Of a stretch of 64,000 nt of DNA, positions 35,700 to 48,600 are shown one piece after another. Both the position numbers and the translations under genes were made by a program. Position 1 is the stretch's first letter. Every line of letters begins with the position of its first letter. The notes beneath the pieces were generated by a model. It made no database searches. It was given only the letters and a program-made list of their open reading frames with translations, and was not told where the DNA came from. This DNA comes from Phoronis australis (lineage: Eukaryota; Phoronida; Phoronidae): positions 222,472 through 286,471 of the forward strand of contig NMRA01000465.1 in assembly GCA_002633005.1 (NCBI GenBank), read 5' to 3'.

Positions 35700-36186
35700 A
35701 TTCAGTGAAATTTTTCTCTCATGTTCTCTAACTTGTTAATCACCGATCTCCAATTTGAATGGGGGTATCGTGTTGTCGGGATCCTTTGACATGAGCAGTA
35801 TACTTAGTTACCAGTGGGAACCTACTTTAGCAGACGATATTTTCACGGTCGAAGCTTAGCGTGATAAAATGTGTAGTAAGCTATAATAGTTGCTAAACGT
35901 TAATTTATAGATTCACTTTATTTTTATTTTGTTTAAATTTTCAATTGGTTTTGAGTAAAAGCATTATTTGACAAAAAAGGTCGGCTTTTCTTAAAATGTC
36001 ACGACCTCCGACCCCGGGCCTCTGACATAGAAAGTAGTTACAAAGACGAGGCGAGTCGAGAAAGGGAGATCGATTCATTGCAATGTTTCTCGTTTAGTAT
36101 GTGGTATAAATAGATTATTACATGTTCTCAGTCGTTATCCCCCTTATCTAGAGCCCTCGTTGATTTTGGAGAATTATCACCCTCTG
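35700..36186 (+). repeat. Long dispersed repeat, copy 1
   Basis: Nearly 490 bp, including GGTTTTGAGTAAAAGCATTA, CACGACCTCCGACCCCGGGC and CTTATCTAGAGCCCTCG, reappears inverted at 63275-63780. It has no coding frame. Confidence 0.88.
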
Positions 36187-36589
36187 GACCTGGTTGCATG
36201 TTGAGTATTATTTATATTGCTGCATTTTTATTACTTTAAACTATTTTGGGAAAGTTTGATAATTGGACCGGCTAAAAACCTTGGAGTCAATATTCACCTA
36301 CTGGTACCTTTTGAATTGTCAAAATAATCCCGGGAGAGCAGCGCAGAAAACAATATCACATGGCAATATTGCACTCGACTTAGTCAAGAGTACTGGATAA
36401 AAGACTGGAATAAGTGTACACATCACGTGGTCTTTTGAAATGCTACAAAGGACCAGCGCGGTCTCGTTTTCGAGACGTTCATCAAACTCATATGCCACAA
36501 GACTTCAAGACCAGTCTAGATGCTCAACAATCCAGCTAAGAGAATCTACGAGATTGCGTCGTCCATTACCTAACGGCACACGAAGTGTC

Positions 36590-36646
36590 ATGAAATCGAT
36601 TATCAAGGATTTCTGGGTGGCACTATTTCTGTATATGGTCACTGTG
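36590..36646 (+). CDS. Astacin gene exon 1: signal peptide
   Basis: MKSIIKDFWVALFLYMVTV then donor GTG|GTGAGT, phase 0. The same frame is open upstream to an ATG at 36440; the internal start is preferred because it gives a normal signal peptide. Confidence 0.65.
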
Positions 36647-39600
36647 GTGAGTTAAGTCACTGCATGAAACCTAACATGCAAACAACATAAAAGTATGCTA
36701 ACTCTTCGTAATCGTTTAGTTCTCATAGATGGCTACAAAATTGCAAAAAAGTCTTTTTCTGGGACCTTGAGCATCGGAATTCTAGCAATTCCTCCAGTCC
36801 ATTACGGTATTTAAAATTATGGAGAAATTTGACTTTTTAGAAAATGTCAGGAACTAATTGTTTCTCTCGGAAGCTTTAAAGCATTCAGTTTCCAATTAGA
36901 AGACTTAAACTGGTTAAAAATGACCATTGAGAAACCAAAATTGCGCTTAGATATATATGTTAAAAACGACTATTTTTAGAAGAGTAAATATGTCTGGTGG
37001 TGTCTCAGATGTCCATCATAGCTCGATTTAAAGCAGGTATTCTACCACTGTAGGTTTGGTTGGGGCGGTACTTCGGAGTTTTTGTGAATGAATGGATTTG
37101 TCGTGTTTATAAAAGCGAAATTGAAGATGAAGCACATTTCATCTTTGGTTGTGAAAAATGTACTCATATTCGACCATTTTATGTTGCCTTACCTCAAATA
37201 TTCCAAAACATTTTGAAAGATCTATCGAGCTTCATTCAAGGCACTTTGGTGGTTAGAAGTAATTATTTGTTTGTAAACTAGTCTCAAAATGTCCGATTTA
37301 ACTGTGTGCATTATATTACATTATGGTTTAACTGTTAGATGGTAACTGAGTAAACCCATTAAGATTGGGGGATGTGGTGAATATTTTGTATTTGTCACAG
37401 TGTTTTCACTGGCACCCTTATGTCACTATAATCAATAGATTATTAATACAATGAAAGGTTGCTTATAGTACCTTTCACAACTTTTGTCTTTCTGTGTGTC
37501 TGTGTAGCTGTGAGGGTTTACTAACATACAAAAATGTCTATTACTTTTAATAATGGCATTACTGTAATTACGAATAATTCTTGACCATTAATGACTAAGG
37601 TTCGTAAGCTCCACTCCGAACTTCCAAAAAATAATCCTTTGTACACGATTACGACTGTTGTAAAATATTTGATGGAATGTGAGAGACCAAAGATAAGCGG
37701 ATACGTTAATGTCACAGCATTTTGAGGCTATGCTCGAACTTTCATATCAACAGTAGAGCAAATGTCATTTTCGAAACACAATCATTTTATCAAAATTATA
37801 CACCATTTGACGAGCTAAATTCAGTATTGCCAAAATACTCACTGGCATTTAGGATAAGCATTGCGACGTCTTTAAAAATAACAAACATTTCACAACCAGG
37901 AGAAAACATGACGTCAACACTGAGGAAATCAGGTGTGTCATTTTGGCCTTGTAAACAATATACAACCATGAAAACTGTTGGCAACAGACTTCTCGAAATT
38001 TCACATTCAGCAAAGCACACTAGAAGTTGTTCGTCGTTTTAAGCAAAAACACGCATTTATTACACTTAAGCCAGCTTGTGCATGTTGTCTTTAAACAGTA
38101 CGTACACGCTGGCGAAATGAAATAATGCCAAATGTTCATGTAACTTCAGAGGAAATTTTCCAATGCATTAAACACCAATGTAACCCGATAAAACGCCGAG
38201 AAAAATACACTGTAAGCGTCTGAACATGTCCCGAGAGCTGTTTTCACGTAATGGTTAAGGATTGTGTCACACTCTAAAAGACCAGAGACCAAGGAATTCC
38301 ATGTAATCCTATGCGTACAAGGACAAATGCACCTGAGACAGTGATAAACGTTCTCCCACTATAATTTTCTGTGAACCTACACAAGACGTTACCTGATAGG
38401 AAAAGATTCTCAGCCGAGTTGACGGTACCTCCCCACCAATCAATGCCCTACCGTGAACTATGTACTTTCCATCAACAGGCAGTGCAAGGACAACTCTTTA
38501 AAAGATCGTCTGAGCTCATGCAGATTCTCAAAAAGGAAGCGACTCGTTCCGGAGGGGCTTCCATGGAAAAGCTAATAGCTACAGGCTTTGAAATGGCCGT
38601 AAGTGAGTAACATCTATTTGCAGTTTGAAGCAAAAGAACACGTGCGTCGTTGCGAGTGTGTGGCGATATGTAGGCATGGCATTTGACAAACAGGATACAA
38701 AACAATATTTGTCCCCATGGCATTCACGAGCCATTTGCAGCGAAATATCTTGTTATATGCTATTGAACAAGGAAATCGAAAGCGTTTCTCTTAAAAATAA
38801 ATAATTCGCGCCACGTTATCCAAGCCCTTTAGTGGTAACCGTTTTACTTGAGCTGACACGTTACAAGCAAGATTACGTGTAACAGAGTATCCTTTCACTT
38901 GCGTGATTTCGACGAATTTTAAGAAATCACAATGACAGAGTTCAGCTTTGATCGAATTATGTCTGCCAAATCATACCAAAAGTACCTGCCACAATGGCCT
39001 CACGTTTCCATTGCAGCTCAAAGAATTAAAAACGGTACGTTTGCAAACGCTCAAACTAGCGATGAAGCAGAATTCGTACTGATCGAGTTGGATTTGAAGT
39101 TGACAGTGGAGCAGACAGCAAGTCTGTTTCCTGGTCGATTTCATCGCATGGCAGGTGCTGGCGGGTGAGTAAAGAATCCAAGATGTCGAACGTTGCCATA
39201 GAGACAGGAAGCACTGAGCACTCATTGGGTTTTGTCTCGCGGTCCACGCATCACAAGGCTTGACATCTTCCTTTTACTCTGTTGAAAACCGTTTGGACAA
39301 AAGAAAAAAATGAGAACGCTTTTACCTCAAAAGTGAAATAGAAATTTTATCCAGACTCACATTTTGCGCCATTCACTTCCACCCAAGAAGAAACCAGGCT
39401 AAAAAGGGTCAAATCCCGCAAAATCGACACTTTCAGTTCCAAACCACCAATTGCCAGAAATGAGGTACCACTAGATTCTAAACGCAATTTTTACCACAAA
39501 TTAACAAATTTGATCGGAAAAGCTGCCACCCTATCAGACTTTTTTGTAATTTTGGGTTGTTTGAGAACTACTGAAAATATTCGCTGCAGATTCTTCAGTC

Positions 39601-42600
39601 ATTGACTTGTAATCCAACTCTGCCATACGGTATCGCAATTTTCAAGAATAAGAAATCTACCATCAGCCTAACTGCTAGACTGAATAATGTTCACGAGTAC
39701 ATGAAAAGAAGATCCGTTGAGCCTTCTTGCAGTGTACAATACCTCAAAACTGCCGCCAACTCTAGCTTACCAGACAGATTTATTTTCTGGGGAGTGTAAG
39801 CGTAGCGTTTGGTACCGAACTTTATTCCATTTTACATATGGCTAGGTACCGGTATACCGAATGTCATGCTTTTGTCACTCGAACAGTTAGTGGATTTTTT
39901 GGTTCTTAGACGTTGCAGTATGGTATTCATTTTACACTTTTGCTTTTGTGTGATTAGAATGTCTCTTTAATCAAGTTTGTTGTCGCAGTGCTGAAGACAT
40001 TAACGTTCGACACAGGGACTTATTTCGTAAAAGAAGCTTAATTCAAGTGAAAGTTCAAGCGGTCACGTGTTTTGCGAAGGCTTACGTGATCTGACAAAAC
40101 TCACTAGAAACTAGTTTTACGGAACAAAGATCTGTGTCAAAGCGCCCCATTTAGTGGCAACGAGTAGGAGCCAAAACTCAGCCCAAACAATAAGCTATTG
40201 TTTAATATTCTGGTCCCGCAGCCGGAGGCTTAAAAGAGCATCCCCTACCAAAGGTGCAGCGCTATGGCCTGACGCTACCATGCCATATACCGTAGAAGGA
40301 TTTACTTGGAGTAAGTTAAGTGTTCGTATTTCTTTATTGTTAGTAACTGCTTTGCTCCCATATCTTATACCTATAATCAGCCGACACAGGGATTTTGGAG
40401 AAAGGACCTGGACTCTTCTCCAGAAATAAAGTTTTCTTCAAGTAGCTGTTGCACCTTGGCATGAACTTTTTGTTTGGCCCCCTGCTGGTACAACCTGTTA
40501 CCACAAACAGCGTCAAGGTTAAAGAGAACGTCATCTATGAGGCAATTTCTTTTTTAGCTAATTCTTTAATGAACTGTTAGGCTACATATGTGGCACAGCT
40601 AATTATCGGAATTAGTTTCACTCACTTAGTCATGATTTTAATATTTCAATATCAGCAAACCAAAGTTTTGGACAAACTGCTTAGGCGATGGTATCGTCAT
40701 CTCCCGAATGGTCGCGAAAAGTTTAGCAAATAGCGCGTGCGCGTGATACAGACCCAAAACGTGCCGAGAGTGGCGTAGATGAAGTAATACCCGATACGCG
40801 GAATTGTATATAGTGGGATATTAGTTCATCTACGCCAATCGAGGTACGTTTTGTATTTATCCCATACGCTGTGAATTCTTAAGTTTCTTTCATTTTTAGG
40901 GCAGATTTTATAAATACTTCACTCACATTAAGTTACAAGTTTTCTTTAATGAATATAGTGGTTCGCTTTCTGGGCTAAATGTCTGTATTTAATGTATTGT
41001 CATTTATTTATGTAGCAATATAAAGAAACAGTTTTTAATGTAACGATTTACTACTTCTAAAGAGAAAACAAAGTTGAAGACAACGAGAATTGGGCATTGA
41101 ACTTGCAATATTTCCTGAAAATAGTTTAATAACAAAAATATTTGGCACAGTAGTTACTAAGGAATCAGCACCTGAGTTGCAGACAATATAATAGTTAGCA
41201 AATAAAACTGAGATAGAAGTGTCGTATTATGAACCGGATATTACTCTTTTCAACATGTATGAGATAAAAGAACTCCGACGACTCGCTGGTTCCCTATGTG
41301 TGCGCTAGGGGGAAGGAGACATGCAGGGGTCATTCAGTTTTATCATTGTCTGATGTAACCCCGGTAGTCATTGGTTAATGGATACACAACAGTTCTCACA
41401 GGGGTTTGCCTATCAGGACACACGTCACTGGACTCGTCACCACTCCTTCATTGTGTTAAAAGTTTTGAGTCATTTCACATCACAATCCTTACAGATGAGC
41501 ACAGACATTTAAATAAATACTCTCTCTTGTATTTTTGACCATTAACCTCCTACTGAAAAGCAAGGTGGACTAAAAAGGGGTAAAACGTAAAGTCGGCACT
41601 TCTCACCCCAAAACCATCACTTTTCTGCAGATGATCGACTAAACACAAATTAGGTTATGAAATCAAATGTCCTACCAATTCCAAAAATGTGTCCCAAAAC
41701 TAACGTCAACTACCTAGTTTTTGCCAATCTAGCTTGTTTGGGGACTACCTGAAATCGCAGCCAATTTCTCAGACGCTACCCAGCAACGCACAATTGCAAC
41801 AGGGAATCGTCATTTTGAAGAAGAGTGCAGTTACAGCCGAGCAAGTGGTGTTTTTTTCGTTCTCAACATTGTTCACAAATACGATCAAACCACATTCACT
41901 TAGCCTACGTGCAATACCTAGCTAAAAATGCCCCCAAGCCTGGTCTACCTCTAGATTTTAATATTTTGGGAACTCAAATTGGCCGCGGCCGCAGCTTAAC
42001 TGTTCAGCGCCACCTCAGATTTACAACAAAGAATAAGAATAGCGGACGGTGAACAATTTTTAACATTTTCAATGTCTTTGTAAATCAACCTTTCTCTCTG
42101 CAGTGTCAATTACTTCAGAAAGATCGAATTAAATAGTCTGCGACCTGGGCAGTTTATGAGCTTGATTTTGGTAACATAATGACAGCTACGTAAACAAAAG
42201 TCATAGACAGTAGAAAAATGTACACCGAAAAAGCACAACAACAACTTTCCGATTCACATTTCTTGAACCGAAAAAACACAACCACAGCTTTCCGATTCAC
42301 ATTTCTTGAACATATCCCAATTAAGCACAGCCGATTTGTCTGTGCAACAGACCAGAAAGTATTTCCACATGTACACTTCCTCCATTAGCCATGCCAGTTT
42401 GTTAAGTAAACGTATAAAGCGCCACTTTTTGTCAATTCGATCAGCCGGTGTAAAAAAGTTTGCCGGAGAAAATTAAATGATAACTGCGTGTTACCTTCCG
42501 CCTAACGGACATGTAGGGAACATAGATGAAAACATGACATCCGCCTAGGATACTTGTTAAGAAAGTTGGAATTAACAATGGAACTTTGCATATTGGCGGC

Positions 42601-45600
42601 CTTAATTTGCATAATGCTCAAGGGTTGCAAATTGTCATCTTCTTTAAAATTGTTTTGCACTTAGACGGGTGTAACAGCAAGGTGAGTGTCGATTGACACT
42701 CAAATTTTGCGTATGCCGTCCGGTGGTTAGCTTTGCATGTTGTCACAGGTGTTATGACGACGTGACGTGCAGAACTGCCCGGAAAAACGTGAAAATTCGA
42801 AGTCAATGTGCTCACAAAGCGATTGCTAGTTGTACGTTTTAAAAAGAGATTGAGCATTTAAAACGTTATTTGTCATACAGCTAGATGCTGGGCAAGGTGA
42901 GCTCATGACAATCGGCACAGCCACAGGACCCGTGGAAAGTCAATAAAAGAAAGACTAATGTAAACGACAAGTCATTTAAGGGAACATTTATCAATTGGCC
43001 TGTATATTTCTGTAAGGATGCCCATATCTGTCAGCCTAAACGAACTCGAAAAGGTGCTTTCTTAATCACACTTCATTCGAAAATGCTGAGAAGTCTTGTC
43101 GTTCGCGAATTCTCCAAAATTTTACTTTTCAAAAGATTCCATTCTGTCGTTCTCTTCATTCATTTTTTGAAATTTCAAATCACATGGCATCAATTTGGAG
43201 CCTGTGCAAAAATATCCCTTTTATAGACTCCAGAATGAAAACAAATTTTTTATACCCAAAAATACTATTCGTCGACCTTTCTTATTTCCTTCTTCCAGGG
43301 GTTACAAAAACACGTGCAAGTCATATTTATACTTCGTGGCCTGCACGAGGCGTTCGGTTCATTCCATTCTCATTTGCTACCTAATTCTACCAGTGCTATA
43401 GTGGTAAAATTAGAGGAAAGTAGGCGCCCAGAGACCACCTCATTACCTTGAGCACTGAAAGTAACTTACGGTGCGTAGGCGATACGTTCAAACGCGAAAA
43501 GGTGGTTGGCTGCGCTTGCGTGCGCCTACGCCCCACTACAGCACTTAATTCTACGCAATATACCTTAGGAAATTTCCTTTATGCAAACTCAATTTCACCC
43601 TGAAACATTGTTTCTTCAAGCTGATCGGGACGACGCGAAAATTCTCCGTATGGCAATGAGCGAATGGGAAGCGTACACGTGCTTCAAATTTAAGCCGAAG
43701 ACTCCAAGTGATAAGTACTTCACACATATTCGCAGGGGAACAGGAGGATGCATGTCGGCGTACGGATTTATCAAAGAGAGCCCTCAGTACATTGACTTTT
43801 ACGAACATGGTTGCCGATATGTAAGTTTACTTAGGTCACGTGAGTATCAAAAAATGAAGTTCTACAGTTGAAGGCCGTACTGTGCGCCACAGTCCGAATA
43901 TTAGGGACACCCCTTTGTACCAGGAGGGTATCCATCCAGTTCAGTGTACTAACAGCACTGTATATGAATGCCGGCCGCTAAGGCCCTTTTCGCCCAGGAC
44001 CGATTCACAGGGCGGTTCACGGCGGTTTAGTGATACACTATAATCCACTGAGAAAAGTATTAAACAGTTTTGAACAAGGCTTTTCAAAGGCCGATCCGAA
44101 GGGGGTTAAGAGGTCCGGCCCCCCATTTTTCCCCTTGATCTTAGTGATATCAAATCTAGAATTTACAAATTGTTGACTTAGACCCCCCTTTTAAAAAATC
44201 CTGGGTCCACCTCTGTTTTTGGTGCCTTTTGTATTCATTTCAAATCAACGAAAGAAAATATTATGTTTTTTTTGCAAAACGTTCCTTATTAATTAACAAT
44301 TCGTGTGGTTTTGTATTTCATGTTGTTCACAAATCTATAAAACTGTATTGGGCGCCCATCCTACAGGGGTATAGCATCATATTCTGTTTTCCTTTTGTCT
44401 TCTCCGACGTTTTCTCCTTTCATTTTCAGGGGTTCCCAGTCATGAGATTAGCTACCACTCTTTCATTGTTTTCTTTTGATCTTTCACTATGCATTTTGCG
44501 TTGTCGTGAAGTTTGTTTTCGTTCGTGCGCACGCAACAGGTCGCCTTTTTGTCCGATTTGAAATACATACACGGTGTGTATGCGGGGAGGGATATATGCA
44601 GATTTGCAAAAATTTAGAACTTTATGACAAGTTTTTGCAATTTGGTACAATGCTAGACATAAGCAAAGGAAATTCACAAAACATCGCTAACAAACTGTGC
44701 TAACCCCCTGGTGGCCGCTATGTACAAAATCCAACATGGGCGTTGCCGAAAATGGAAATTGGTTTATATCGGCTAATATTATCACTAGAACATAATGTAA
44801 TACCATGTTTTCAACATTTTTGGGGGTGAGGAGTTCATTTCTGATGTTAGTTTTATGTTTTGAGGTCATTTAAAGCTTTGTACTCTGTCTTCAGTCTCAA
44901 CATGTCAAACGTTTGGCCCCGCACACTGTCTCCAGACAGAAAATATCAAACGCCTGGTCCCGTACAGCTTCATTCCTCCATCTATTGGTTATATTATTTT
45001 TGTTTGTTCGAATCATGCTGTATAAAATGTATGGGTAGCTAATTTAGTCATTGATTTTACTTTTTTCGAATTAATAATTTCATATCTGTCTCTGACAAAA
45101 TCCATTTTGTTGAAAACATTGTCTCAACATGAGTGACGACAATCCCGTCAAAATCCCTAAAAGAAAGGACACCAACTGGTCACTGCCACTAACGATCTTA
45201 CAAAGAACTGCAATGCCCATATAAATGGATGTGTAATCACAGTTCCTATCAAACACTTGAAGACGTTTTGAAACGTTTTGTCGACAGTGACGTACCTTTA
45301 CCATTGGGAGTGAACTTGGGTGCCTGAAAGCTAAATATCACAACGGATAGTCATACATTGTGTAACGAGACTTACCTGGGAAGACTGACAGTGAAGAGAA
45401 TCCGAGTTCGGAAAAAAACGATCAAGATTAATGCACATCTTGATCGCACCAATATGCAGCATGTCTGCTGCGAGAAGTTTCTAGATAAGGACGATGAACA
45501 AATATACAGAGCAAGACGTCGAAACTGTAACAAATACACTCAACAGATGGATTACAAAATCCAAGAAATGGGTGGTACCTGCACGTTTAAACACCGCTCT

Positions 45601-48600
45601 TGATGATGAGGCTGGTAATGTCCAAAATCACATATCTCAATATACTCAGCTGAAGAATGATGCTCGAGCAGCCCAAACCAAGTCGTCATGTGCAAATGAA
45701 ACCTGTGTTAGTCGGCAATGCGATCCTTTGGTAATCAGCAAGTAGCATATGTACTGTTCAACCGTTGCACCTTCAAGCCTGCTGACTTGGGAAAGCTTTT
45801 TGATCATCGTCTGGAGCTGCTGGACTCGGATTGGATTGGCGTGTATGTACACTCAAAAAAGTTCAAAGAATATATTATAGAAAAGGACACGATTGGTCTG
45901 AATACTCAATGGGTCGTGATATTAACACCTCTCATAAGAAGACAGTTAGCGCCGTTGTGGCAGAGACTGTACATCTCCAGGTTACTGAAGACAAGGCTAA
46001 GAAGAGTGGTGAAGTTGGTGTCCCGCTTCTACTACAATCGCCATTCCATGGATCATTGAACTAAAATTGTTTCAGTGATCCAGTTCCCAAACCTTTTCTG
46101 ACCCCTCTAGATGTCCAGATTTTGAGCTTTATTGAGGAAAAGGCGATGAACAACACGAGTGCCAGGATGAAAGTCGCTTGCACTATCTCTCAGCTGATAT
46201 ACAGCAATGCCGCAAAACAAGATAGCAAAGTTGTTACTTTCTATCAACATAAGGAGAGAGAAAGGTACCCTTTCCATTGTATGTGGGGTTGAAGATGCAT
46301 GCCAACGATCATGAGTTACGTATGCCAGTGTCATACTACCGTGCCATGGGTGTCAGAGAGGAACTTGCTGTATCTGTGTCAAAGCAGTTTGCCGAGGATG
46401 GCATGAATTGATATTTGAAGGCACAACGACTCCATCCTCGAGTATTCAGACCAATCAAGTCCCAGTTTTCTATTATGTTCTTTGAACCTTTCTGTGCGTA
46501 AATACACACATACCCAATCACAGTCCAGCTGGTCAAGGCGGGAGTCATAAAGCTTTCTCAAGTCAGTAAGCTTGAAGGTGCATTGGTTGAGCTGCACAAA
46601 TGTTGCTGGCTACAAAGGACCGTTCTGATGACTAACATGGGTTTCTTTTTGCACACAATGACTTGGACTGGACTGCTCAAGCATCGTTCTTCAGCTGAAG
46701 GTAACATGACTTGTAATAATGGACACCACCAGCCTCAGCGTCAGTGCCACCTAGTTCTAAGATTCTGTAATCAATCTTTTGACATTTTTGCTACAGCTTT
46801 GACATCTAGCTCTGTATATTTGCTTATCATTTTCATTTTGAAACTTCTCACAGCAGACACACTGCATATTGGTGCGATCGAGACCTGCAATAAACTTGAC
46901 CAATTCTCTTCACTATCACATACTTCCCTGGTACATTTCCAATTCTCGCTGTACAATGTATGAGCGAAGGCGTCCTCACGTCCTTGTGGTATTTAGCTTC
47001 ATTATTTAGAAATGTTTTAGCAATTCGTGAACCATCATGCATGCACTCCAAGTTCACTCACCATGGAAAAGATACATCATTGTCGAAAAAACGGAAGGAA
47101 ACAATGGGTAGATGGTGATTCTGGTAATAGAACTACAAAATCTAATTCAAGTTGTCAGCTCCGTTTAACAGTGCGCAACGAAAGTGCTGCCTCCAGAGGC
47201 AGGTGCTGCGTCCAGAGGCAGGTGCTGCCTCCAGAGGCAGGTGCTGCCTCCAGAGGCAGGTGCTGCCTCCAGAGGCAGGTGCTGCCTCCAGAGGCAGGTG
47301 CTGCCTCCAGAGGCAGGTGCTGCCTCCAGAGGCAGGTGCTGCCTCCAGAGGCAGGTGCTGCCTCCAGAGGCAGGTGCTGCCTCCAGAGGCAGGTGCTGCC
47401 TCCAGAGGCAGGTGCTGCCTCCAGAGGCAGGTGCTGCCTCCAGAGGCAGGTGCTGCCTCCAGAGGCAGGTGCTGCCTCCAGAGGCAGGTGCTGCCTCCAG
47501 AGGCAGGTGCTGCCTCCAGAGGCAGGTGCTGCCTCCAGAGGCAGGTGCTGCCTCCAGAGGCAGGTGCTGCCTCCAGAGGCAGGTGCTGCCTCCAGAGGCA
47601 GGTGCTGCCTCCAGAGGCAGGTGCTGCCTCCAGAGGCAGGTGCTGCCTCCAGAGGCAGGTGCTGCCTCCAGAGGCAGGTGCTGCCTCCAGAGGCAGGTGC
47701 TGCCTCCAGAGGCAGGTGCTGCCTCCAGAGGCAGGTGCTGCCTCCAGAGGCAGGTGCTGCCTCCAGAGGCAGGTGCTGCCTCCAGAGGCAGGTGCTGCCT
47801 CCAGAGGCAGGTGCTGCCTCCAGAGGCAGGTGCTGCCTCCAGAGGCAGGTGCTGCCTCCAGAGGCAGGTGCTGCCTCCAGAGGCAGGTGCTGCCTCCAGA
47901 GGCAGGTGCTGCCTCCAGAGGCAGGTGCTGCCTCCAGAGGCAGGTGCTGCCTCCAGAGACATGTGCTGCCTCCAGAGACATGTGCATCATCTGCCAAAAA
48001 ACGTTGTGAGTTACAGCTTACAGAAAACCACATAAAGAAAGTGAGACACGTGAAAAAGCAAAATTGCCTGTGCTCCAAATTTGGTAATAAACTACGTTAA
48101 ATTTTAGCTCAGTGTCTGATTAGAAAATTCCATGCTGTCCAAAAAGTTTTTTGGCTTGTGTCGAAAACAACTAGGAAGTCTGTTGACTGTTTGTATCAAA
48201 AGCAGTGGCAAGTGCCAATGCTGAGATAGTCGGGTACCAAGGTATATACGAACATGTCACGCACAGTTGGGTGTCATGTCATCCTCGTACGCGATAGTGC
48301 AGAGGTTGATGTTCAGAGTGTTCCGAAACTCACATTTGTTCATGAAGGGACGGGCATGATTTATTATTGCAAGCTCATTATGCTGCAGGAGGTAATCATT
48401 CTTAAGTTATCTTCAAAAACAAGGACGCAGATGTGATGGTTTTGAATTTAGCCCATGCAGATATCATTTTTCATCAGTCAAGAAGTTAAAAGGAATAGCT
48501 CAGAAGTCCAGAGTAATTGATTGTAGTTCCATTAATTTTTTTTTCATGGCCGAGGCTCAAGCATTGCGTGGTTTACACATGTTCATAGAAACGGTGACTC

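Larger units (their letters stand above)
33652..36589. other. Intergenic region between two divergent genes
   Basis: It should contain the 5' ends of the minus-strand membrane protein gene and of the plus-strand astacin gene. It also holds a foldback repeat (34747-34840) and one copy of a long dispersed repeat (35700-36186). No extra exon is supported. Confidence 0.5.

Noticed and set aside
47027-48100. Long open reading frames of 265-357 codons on both strands
   Set aside because: They are translations of the 19-bp satellite, which has no stop in most frames; flanks lack splice sites and motifs.
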